Source: Crocinitomix sp. (GTDB lineage Bacteria > Bacteroidota > Bacteroidia > Flavobacteriales_D > Crocinitomicaceae). From it: a stretch of DNA of 6,673 bases. Below the pieces are notes generated by a model. The model had not been told where the DNA came from. It was given only the letters and a program-made list of their open reading frames with translations, and searched no databases. Positions 1-5,510 of the stretch are shown piece by piece; position 1 is the first letter of the stretch, and every line of letters begins with the position of its first letter. The stretch lies in assembly GCA_020849935.1 (NCBI GenBank), contig JADZFJ010000201.1, positions 1-6,673 on the forward strand, given 5' to 3'. The position numbers were made by a program, and so were the translations under genes.

Positions 1-1
1 A

Positions 2-1669
2 ACGATGACAGGATTGTATTGTGATAATTATGTGTTAAAATTGGATGGCGATGGAAATTTTGAATGGGTCTTTAACACTAAAAGAGAACTTTTGTTATTC
101 GAAAATCTCCCGGTACTAAAGAGAGATTTGGACGGAAACATCATATTTGCTGGCGTGTTTTATGATGAATGTGATTTCGATCCTGATTTAATCTCAACTC
201 ATATATTGAACGCTGATGCACCTTTTGCAACTTTTGTACAAAAATTGACAGCTGACGGAGAACTTATCTGGGCGCACAAAATTCCGCGCATCGGAACAAA
301 AAATTTAACTATCGACAGTGAAAACAATATTCTATTAATTGGAGAGCATTTTGAAGAAGTTGATTTTGATTGGGGACCTGGCGAATTTACAATTGATCCT
401 GAAGGTGTTTTATCAGCTTATGTATTAAAAATAACTCCGGATGGAGCGTTTGATTGGGTAAAACAAATTAAAGGTTCCGGAGAGGTCAAGGGAGTAGGAA
501 TAAAGGAAGATAATGAAGGAAATATCATTTATGCTGGGATGTTCAAAGACACAGCAGATTTAAATCCAAGCATAGACACCTTAGAATTTATTTCGAATGG
601 AAACTTTGACCATTTTTTTATGAAATTGGATAATGATGGTAATCTACTATGGGCAAACGTTTTAGGTAATTCTTATATAGATTGGGCAAGGAGAGAAATT
701 ATTGTGAATTCATCGAACGAAATATACGTTAGTGGCGGTTTTAGAATAGATAGTCTTGATATTGATCCCGGGATCTCCGAACAAATGATTCAAAATTTTG
801 GGCTTAATGATTTTTACATTTTAAAATTAACCGAGGATGGAGAATTGATTTGGTTCAAACAATCCAATGGGAATGATCACGAAAACATTACTTGCATGGC
901 AATCGATCCAATTGACCAATTATACGTGGTGGGACAATTTGCCAATACAGTTGATTTTGATTTCTATCCGCTCACCGTCAACGATTTAACCTCGCCGCCT
1001 ATGCAAACTTCTGAATATATACTTAAACTAAACAGTTGCGAATTTTATGGCGATACAATTAATGCAGAAGGTTGTAAAGTCTATGTCTCTCCATCTGGCG
1101 AAGTGTATTCAGAAAGTGGCACCTATTATGAAACTTTTACTAGTTATTGTGATTGTGATAGCATTGTCACGCTGAATATAACAGTTTGGGAATTAAACAC
1201 TGCAATTAGTCAAGATGGTGCTTTGTTTACCGCTGTTGAAGACGAAATTGGTACAACTTATCAGTGGCTTGACTGTGACGATGATTATGCCATTATCCCT
1301 GGAGCAACTGACCAATTTTATTATGCGACAGAACCTGGAAATTATTGTGTAGCACTGACACTAGGCTCATGCACAGATACCACCGCTTGTTATACTTTTT
1401 CTCAGTTAGGTGAAACTTCGGATATTATTGAATTAAATGCTAAAATATACCCAAATCCTAACAATGGTAATTTTAATGTAGATCTCGGACAAAGCTACCA
1501 AACGGTTTTCATAACAATTACGGATGTTGCCGGAAAAATTGTGCTAAATTCTTCTTATCAAACGATTCAATCATTTGTGATTGAGATGGAAAAGGCACCT
1601 GGATTATATTTTCTTGAAATTAGAACCACGAGTGGTCAAGAACTAATTTCAAAACTAATTATTGAATAA
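2..1669 (+). CDS. T9SS-exported repeat protein (5'-truncated)
   Basis: This is the C-terminal part of a large protein predicted to cross the outer membrane by type IX secretion. The reading frame is open to the window edge. The first ATG (base 5) falls inside a repeat and has no signal peptide behind it, so the true start lies upstream. Residues below count from that ATG. Six copies of a 'YVLKL-x-DGxxxW' repeat begin near residues 9, 77, 139, 205, 271 and 338, about 62-68 residues apart. They alternate with acidic 'DFDP/DLNP/DIDPG' segments, a pattern typical of SBBP-like beta-propeller repeats in Bacteroidota. Residues 345-395 form a 'VSPSGEVYSESGTYYE...CDSIVTLNITV' module, and residues 397-465 an Ig-like module with 'TYQWLDCDDDYAIIPGAT' and paired cysteines. 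Residues 475-554 are the Por/T9SS type A sorting domain, with 'IYPNPNNGNF', 'ITDVAGKIV' and 'GLYFLEI', ending in 'KLIIE'. The substrate and ligand are unknown; adhesion or a cell-surface role is inference. Confidence 0.9.
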   Translation, partial: TMTGLYCDNYVLKLDGDGNFEWVFNTKRELLLFENLPVLKRDLDGNIIFAGVFYDECDFDPDLISTHILNADAPFATFVQKLTADGELIWAHKIPRIGTKNLTIDSENNILLIGEHFEEVDFDWGPGEFTIDPEGVLSAYVLKITPDGAFDWVKQIKGSGEVKGVGIKEDNEGNIIYAGMFKDTADLNPSIDTLEFISNGNFDHFFMKLDNDGNLLWANVLGNSYIDWARREIIVNSSNEIYVSGGFRIDSLDIDPGISEQMIQNFGLNDFYILKLTEDGELIWFKQSNGNDHENITCMAIDPIDQLYVVGQFANTVDFDFYPLTVNDLTSPPMQTSEYILKLNSCEFYGDTINAEGCKVYVSPSGEVYSESGTYYETFTSYCDCDSIVTLNITVWELNTAISQDGALFTAVEDEIGTTYQWLDCDDDYAIIPGATDQFYYATEPGNYCVALTLGSCTDTTACYTFSQLGETSDIIELNAKIYPNPNNGNFNVDLGQSYQTVFITITDVAGKIVLNSSYQTIQSFVIEMEKAPGLYFLEIRTTSGQELISKLIIE

Positions 1670-1686
1670 AGGAGATTATAGAATTT

Positions 1687-1717
1687 TTAGTTAAATCCTA
1701 AGTTATCATTACTTTTG
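1687..1717 (+). promoter_or_regulatory. Candidate Bacteroidota sigma-A promoter of hrpB
   Basis: TACTTTTG at 1710-1717 matches the Bacteroidota -7 consensus TAnnTTTG exactly. Nineteen bases upstream, TTAG at 1687-1690 is a weak -33 element (consensus TTTG/TTG). The box ends 16 bases before the hrpB ATG, which would give a leader of roughly 10-13 bases. The location, the 64-base gap and the A-rich stretch before the ATG all fit. The short motif also occurs by chance in AT-rich DNA, so this is a candidate and not a proven promoter. Confidence 0.5.
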
Positions 1718-1733
1718 TCGTGATTTCGAAAAA

Positions 1734-4235
1734 ATGATGACATTTAATCCTTCTCAAGAAAACCTGCCAATTGTCGAAGTTTTTGACGAGGTACGCGCGA
1801 ATTTTTCGGTGGATCATAATTTGGTTTTGACAGCCCCTCCGGGTGCAGGAAAAAGTACTCTCCTCCCCTTAGCTTTGCTTAACGAGCCTTGGATGGAAGG
1901 GAAAAAAATTTTAATGCTTGAACCTCGTCGGTTGGCTGCCCGTGGAATTGCCAGTCGCATGGCGGAACTCACCAAAACAACTATTGGTGATTTAATTGGG
2001 TACCGCGTTCGATTTGATACAAAAGTGAGTGCGCAAACACGGATTGAAATTTTAACGGAAGGCATTCTCACTCGAATTTTACAAAATGACAATGCTTTGG
2101 AAAATGTTGGTTTGGTCATTTTTGATGAATTTCATGAAAGAAGTATTCATGCGGACATTGCCTTTACTTTTACACGAGAAACACAGGCGATTTTAAATCC
2201 TGATTTGCGGATTTTGATCATGTCGGCGACCATCAATACGAAAAAATTGACCGATTTGTTAAATTGCCCGTTGGTGGAAAGCCAAGGGAAACAATATCCT
2301 GTTTCGGTCATCTATGAAAACGAAGCAGATGAACATTTAATTGCTGAATCGTGTGCGGCAACGGTTACAAAAGCCTTGAAAGATCACGAAGGGGACGTAT
2401 TGGTATTTTTACCGGGCGAACGTGAAATTGGTAAATGTGCGGAAATTCTTCGTGCCAAGACGGATTTTAAAACGGTAGTGGTGCATGAATTATACGGTCG
2501 ATTGCCTCAAAACCAGCAAAATGCGGCGATTTTTCCTAATAAGCAAGGCAAAAGAAAAATTGTATTGGCCACGTCAATTGCTGAAACGAGTTTAACCATT
2601 GAAGGTGTGACCATTGTGGTGGATGCTGGTTTTAGCCGTGTCTCCGTTTTTGATCCTCGATCAGGCTTGTCGGGGTTAAAAACGATTCGATTGACCAAAG
2701 ATGCTGCCGACCAACGAGCAGGACGTGCGGGCAGGTTAGCGCCCGGAATTTGTTACCGATTATGGTCGAAAGCGAGTCATGCAAAATTAGGGGAACAACG
2801 GATCCCCGAGATTTTAGAAGCTGATTTGGCGCCCCTAATGTTAAATCTCGCTAGCTGGGGAATTTCGAATGTCAACCAATTGGCTTGGGTAGACGAGCCA
2901 CCGAAACACGCGGTGGACAAAGCAAAAAATACGTTGGAAGTGCTGGATGCGTTGGTAGATGGCAGAATTACCCCACATGGGAAAGCGATGAATGAATTGC
3001 CAACACATCCGCGGATTGCACATCTTTTATTGACTGCAAAAAAAGAAAATATTTTAGCCTTGGCCACCGATTTAGCGGCGATAATTGAAGAACGTGATCC
3101 TTTGCCAAAAGAAGCAGGAATTGACATCACCCTTCGAATTGAAGCATTAAGAAGGTACCGTAAAAATAAAGGAACTGGAGGTAAATTTGCTCAAATTGAA
3201 CGTGTTGCCAGTCAATACAGACAATTGGTAAAATGTGAAGAAGAAAATGGAAGTTTTGATCCGTATGAGGTTGGTTTACTCTTAGTTCATGCCTATCCTG
3301 AACGAATTGCTTTTGCGAGACCGGGAAATAATGCGCAGTTTCAATTGTCAAATGGTGCTTATGCCATGGCCGGACACAAAGATGATTTGGCACACGAACC
3401 TTGGTTGGCAATTGCAAATTTAAACGATCAAGAAAATGGAATTGGAAGGATTTTCTTGGCTGCTCCCCTTAATCCCACCGACTTAAAACCATTTTTGCGC
3501 GAACATGTCGTCACTGAATGGAATACAAAAAAAGGTGGCGTGATTGCGAACAAAGAAATGCGCATTGGAAGTATTGTTCTTAAAAGCACTCCAATCGATC
3601 AGCCAAATTCGGAAATGATTGAACAAGCCTTGATTAAAGCGATTGAAAAAGAAGGAAAAACGCTTTTAAATTTTGATCAAAAAGTAATTCAATGGCAAAA
3701 TCGAGTGGCCAAAATGACCGAGTGGAAAGTGGAAGGCAATTGGCCCGATGTTTCGATTGATAATTTATTGTCGACTTGCAGAGATTGGTTGGCGCCTTAT
3801 TTAGTTGGGATTCGCAAAACGGAAGATTTGAAAAAAATCGATTTACTCAATGTTTTAAATTCTAGTTTGGCGTACGATCAGCAATTAATATTGGATGAAT
3901 TGGCGCCTGCAGCGGTCAAAGTTCCGAGTGGATCTACCATTCATTTAGAATATGAAACCCATCGAACGGAACCTATTTTACCCGTTCGGATTCAAGAAGT
4001 TTTTGGCATGTTAAAAACACCCACGGTGAACGGTGGAAAAATAAATGTTTTAATGCACTTATTATCACCGGGATTTAAATTGGTGCAAACCACCAACGAT
4101 TTAGAAAGTTTTTGGAAAAATGTCTATTTCGAGATTCGTAAAGAATTGCGAATTAAATATAAAAAACATGAATGGCCTGAAAATCCGCTAGTTCATCCGC
4201 CTACTACTGGTCCTAAAAAACGAATTCAACAATAA
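1734..4235 (+). CDS. hrpB: ATP-dependent helicase HrpB (DExH box)
   Basis: This is a full-length superfamily 2 helicase of the HrpB family: 833 residues, against about 800-840 usual. Walker A is APPGAGKST (residues 34-42) and motif Ia includes LEPRRLAARGIASRM (62-76). Motif II is DEFH in DEFHERS (131-137), the form typical of HrpB, and motif III is SAT (164-166). The second RecA lobe shows ATSIAETSLTIEGVTIVVDAGF-type motif V (279-300) and motif VI QRAGRAGR (328-334, with Q327 or nearby). A helicase-associated region follows (about 360-450). The C-terminal HrpB domain is at about 725-830, with 'VRIQEVFG', 'LMHLLSPGFKLVQTTNDLESFW' and 'WPENPL'. All catalytic residues are present, so it should hydrolyse NTP. 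Family members are cytoplasmic; the in vivo substrate is poorly defined, and an RNA role is assumed by relation to HrpA. Two tandem ATGs (1734 and 1737) make the start uncertain by one codon; an in-frame stop at 1692 rules out a longer protein. It appears to be transcribed alone. Confidence 0.95.
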   Translation: MMTFNPSQENLPIVEVFDEVRANFSVDHNLVLTAPPGAGKSTLLPLALLNEPWMEGKKILMLEPRRLAARGIASRMAELTKTTIGDLIGYRVRFDTKVSAQTRIEILTEGILTRILQNDNALENVGLVIFDEFHERSIHADIAFTFTRETQAILNPDLRILIMSATINTKKLTDLLNCPLVESQGKQYPVSVIYENEADEHLIAESCAATVTKALKDHEGDVLVFLPGEREIGKCAEILRAKTDFKTVVVHELYGRLPQNQQNAAIFPNKQGKRKIVLATSIAETSLTIEGVTIVVDAGFSRVSVFDPRSGLSGLKTIRLTKDAADQRAGRAGRLAPGICYRLWSKASHAKLGEQRIPEILEADLAPLMLNLASWGISNVNQLAWVDEPPKHAVDKAKNTLEVLDALVDGRITPHGKAMNELPTHPRIAHLLLTAKKENILALATDLAAIIEERDPLPKEAGIDITLRIEALRRYRKNKGTGGKFAQIERVASQYRQLVKCEEENGSFDPYEVGLLLVHAYPERIAFARPGNNAQFQLSNGAYAMAGHKDDLAHEPWLAIANLNDQENGIGRIFLAAPLNPTDLKPFLREHVVTEWNTKKGGVIANKEMRIGSIVLKSTPIDQPNSEMIEQALIKAIEKEGKTLLNFDQKVIQWQNRVAKMTEWKVEGNWPDVSIDNLLSTCRDWLAPYLVGIRKTEDLKKIDLLNVLNSSLAYDQQLILDELAPAAVKVPSGSTIHLEYETHRTEPILPVRIQEVFGMLKTPTVNGGKINVLMHLLSPGFKLVQTTNDLESFWKNVYFEIRKELRIKYKKHEWPENPLVHPPTTGPKKRIQQ

Positions 4236-4537
4236 ATAGCTTTGATTGGCTTCTTTAATTTTAAAAGTAGACGTTCTAATTGACGTGCAGACCAATTACT
4301 CTTACTTGCTTCTGCTAGATAAAATTCTCTTTTATCCTCATCGTCAATACGAATGATGGTTCGATAATGTGTCCAACTCAATTGCGAACGCAGTGCGTTC
4401 GCAATTGGAAAAAGTCTAAAAAATTGCCGATTCCTCTCCAATTACCGAACAGAAAATCCAGTACCAATTAGTGGTTGAAAATGTGCCGAAATAGTTTTGA
4501 TAAGACAGCTCTTTAGCCAAGAAAATATAAAATAGTG
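4226..4537 (-). pseudogene. Remnant of DUF1016/YhcG-type PDDEXK nuclease gene
   Basis: Read on the minus strand, this region encodes a recognisable piece of the DUF1016 N-terminal domain of YhcG-like nucleases: 'LIKTISAHFQPLIGTGFSVR', then a TAA stop (4444-4442), then 'LERNRQFFRLFPIANALRSQ' and 'LSWTHYRTIIRIDDEDKREF', ending 'NWSARQLER'. Intact relatives read roughly 'GFSVRNLxxMRQFFxxFPIxNALRSQLSWTHYRxLLRI', so the TAA replaces a conserved Asn codon. Similarity stops at 4271, after QLER. An unrelated tail then reaches a TGA at 4226, overlapping the last ten bases of hrpB. Relatives are usually about 350 residues and carry the catalytic PDDEXK domain at the C-terminus, which is absent here. 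Upstream, 'AAAGAGCT' and 'TTATCAAAACT' (about 4500-4517) suggest a further small insertion and frameshift. A 71-residue frame from a TTG (4441) is open but has no plausible start. It is best read as a dead gene; a domesticated fragment is possible but unlikely. Confidence 0.75.
4379..4407. repeat. Perfect 29-base palindrome (14-base arms)
   Basis: The arms CAATTGCGAACGCA (4379-4392) and TGCGTTCGCAATTG (4394-4407) are exact reverse complements around a single central G at 4393. As RNA this would fold into a strong stem, with a loop of about 3-5 bases once the central pairs open. It lies inside the nuclease remnant, where the minus strand encodes the conserved peptide 'IANALRSQL', so the symmetry partly comes from coding sequence. 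No T-tract follows on either strand, so it is not a standard intrinsic terminator. It begins 144 bases after the hrpB stop codon and could stabilise or end that transcript, but this is inference. Confidence 0.85.
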
Positions 4538-4595
4538 TCACCCCAATAGAACTAATTTCACTTTTCTCCGTAAAGTAAACTTAACTGAATTTAAA

Positions 4596-5045
4596 ATGAG
4601 TTTTATGAAATTGATTTCTTCTGGATTAATCGCTTTATCGGTACTTTTTATAGTTTTTAGCTGCGGAAATGCGCGGAAAATGACGGACGAAGTAACTGAA
4701 ATTCCAACGTTCAATTTAGGCGACACGGTAGAAGTAAGTTTAAAAGCGATGGCATTATGTGCGGATGATTTGGATCTTTTTATCCAATTTGATTCATTAA
4801 TCACCGATTCAAGATGTCCATTAAAAGCAAATTGTATTTGGGCGGGTAATGCGAAAGTAGAAATTGGCGTGAATTATAAAAAGCTCAAAGAATCGATTCA
4901 ATTAGATACCGATAAATCAATGGTAACAGAAAAATCTGTATTTGGTTATACCATCAAATTAATTAATGTAATGCCCTACCCTGGCACGCCAAATTCAGAA
5001 AACACCACAAAAAGTATTCGAATTTGTGTCAAAAAAGACGCCTAA
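4596..5045 (+). CDS. Small lipoprotein of unknown function
   Basis: The protein has 149 residues. A lipoprotein signal peptide covers residues 1-22: a short lysine-bearing start, hydrophobic 'LIALSVLFIVF', then Cys23 in 'VFSCGN'. It should be lipidated at Cys23 and membrane-anchored, probably in the outer membrane or periplasm. The mature part has a conserved-looking block, 'DSRCPLKANCIWAG' (71-84), with Cys74 and Cys80 and the sequence 'NAKVEIGV' behind it. A second block is 'GYTIKLINVMPYPG' (117-130). I recall this 'DSRCP...CxWAGxAxV' pattern from other small uncharacterised bacterial lipoproteins, but I know no assigned function. Cys55 and Cys144 are further cysteines, so one or two disulfides are possible. 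Met4 (ATG at 4605, 'MKLISSG') is an equally good start and gives a more typical signal peptide. No Shine-Dalgarno is visible; the leader is A/T-rich. It converges on the next gene with one base between the stops. Confidence 0.8.
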   Translation: MSFMKLISSGLIALSVLFIVFSCGNARKMTDEVTEIPTFNLGDTVEVSLKAMALCADDLDLFIQFDSLITDSRCPLKANCIWAGNAKVEIGVNYKKLKESIQLDTDKSMVTEKSVFGYTIKLINVMPYPGTPNSENTTKSIRICVKKDA

Positions 5046-5046
5046 C

Positions 5047-5295
5047 TTAATGTCTTCGAGCTGCTTCTTTTAAAGGTTTAAGTAAATACTCCAACCCATT
5101 TAATTTGATTTCATAAATGGAGGACAATAAAGCCCCCATCTTACCAGGCGGAAAACCTTTTGAATGATACCAAGACAAATATGGTTCGGGCAAATCACAT
5201 AAAAACCAACCTTCATATTTCCCATAAGGCATGCGTGTGGTCACCAATTCGATTAAATGTTTTCGTTGCGCTTCTTGATCTAGGCCATTTGTCAT
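5047..5295 (-). CDS. DUF3820 (QSregVF_b-like) family protein
   Basis: This 82-residue cytoplasmic protein has no signal peptide or membrane segment. It matches the DUF3820 pattern along most of its length: 'MPYGKYEGWFLCDLPEPYLS' (22-41), then 'WYHSKGFPPGKMGALLSSIY' (42-61), then 'EIKLNGLEYLLKPL' (62-75). The length is normal for the family. The family is called a putative quorum-sensing-regulated virulence factor in Pfam, from work in Pseudomonas; that name says little about function in this organism, and no activity can be read from the sequence. The ATG at 5295 gives a short N-terminal extension before the conserved core. It faces the lipoprotein gene tail to tail and diverges from the propeller gene. 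A weak -7-like TACCTTTA (5307-5300) lies only four bases before the ATG. Confidence 0.85.
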   Translation of the reverse strand: MTNGLDQEAQRKHLIELVTTRMPYGKYEGWFLCDLPEPYLSWYHSKGFPPGKMGALLSSIYEIKLNGLEYLLKPLKEAARRH

Positions 5296-5360
5296 TTGGT
5301 AAAGGTAATCATTTGCCCGAATTTAGTTAAGCCATCAAAATCAACAAAAACATTGGACAG

Positions 5361-5368
5361 TAACTTTG
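5361..5368 (+). promoter_or_regulatory. TAnnTTTG box, distal candidate for propeller gene
   Basis: TAACTTTG matches the Bacteroidota -7 consensus exactly and points toward the gene starting at 5511, which would have a leader of about 135 bases. No -33 TTTG lies 19-21 bases upstream. A chance match is quite possible in AT-rich DNA. Confidence 0.25.
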
Positions 5369-5374
5369 ACCTTC

Positions 5375-5386
5375 TTTCTTAAGAAA
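5375..5386. other. 12-base palindrome in divergent intergenic region
   Basis: TTTCTTAAGAAA is a perfect inverted repeat without spacer, seven bases downstream of the TAACTTTG box and between two divergent genes. It could be a dimeric regulator site. It is short, AT-rich and seen once, so it may be chance. The rest of 5296-5510 shows no gene, RNA or repeat that I can support. Confidence 0.2.
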
Positions 5387-5492
5387 CATCACAGATTAAT
5401 CCCTGTAGTCGTTATTAACCCGTGTAATTTGACCACCTATCGAAAAGTTAGTAATTAGGGCAAGAAATATCCGTTCTTATACCTAGATTTCG

Positions 5493-5500
5493 TAAATTTG
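5493..5500 (+). promoter_or_regulatory. TAnnTTTG box just upstream of propeller gene
   Basis: TAAATTTG matches the -7 consensus exactly and ends ten bases before the ATG at 5511, so the leader would be only about 4-8 bases. Its position mirrors that of the box before hrpB. The -33 region (TCCG at 5470-5473) is a poor match, so the promoter may be weak or need an activator. Confidence 0.35.
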
Positions 5501-5510
5501 CTCCCTTTTA

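Noticed and set aside
1670..1675. AGGAGA, resembling a Shine-Dalgarno site
   Set aside because: No start codon follows at a useful distance; hrpB begins about 60 bases later, and this phylum rarely uses Shine-Dalgarno sites.
1814..3417. Several minus-strand open frames of 60-117 codons opposite hrpB
   Set aside because: They lie wholly within a well-supported helicase gene, show no recognisable domain and are antisense shadows.
4379..4407. The palindrome as an intrinsic terminator of hrpB
   Set aside because: No T-run follows on either strand, and the sequence encodes a conserved protein motif.
4226..4441. A 71-residue minus-strand gene starting at TTG 4441
   Set aside because: Family similarity continues upstream through the TAA at 4442-4444 in the same frame, so the TTG is an artefact of a broken gene and not a start.
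4538..4804. An 88-residue minus-strand open frame over the lipoprotein gene start
   Set aside because: No domain or signal is visible, and it overlaps the better-supported lipoprotein with its clear lipobox.
1734..5295. A defence island made of the helicase, nuclease remnant and lipoprotein
   Set aside because: HrpB is a widespread housekeeping-type helicase, the nuclease is a dead fragment on the opposite strand, and no other defence gene or shared operon is present.
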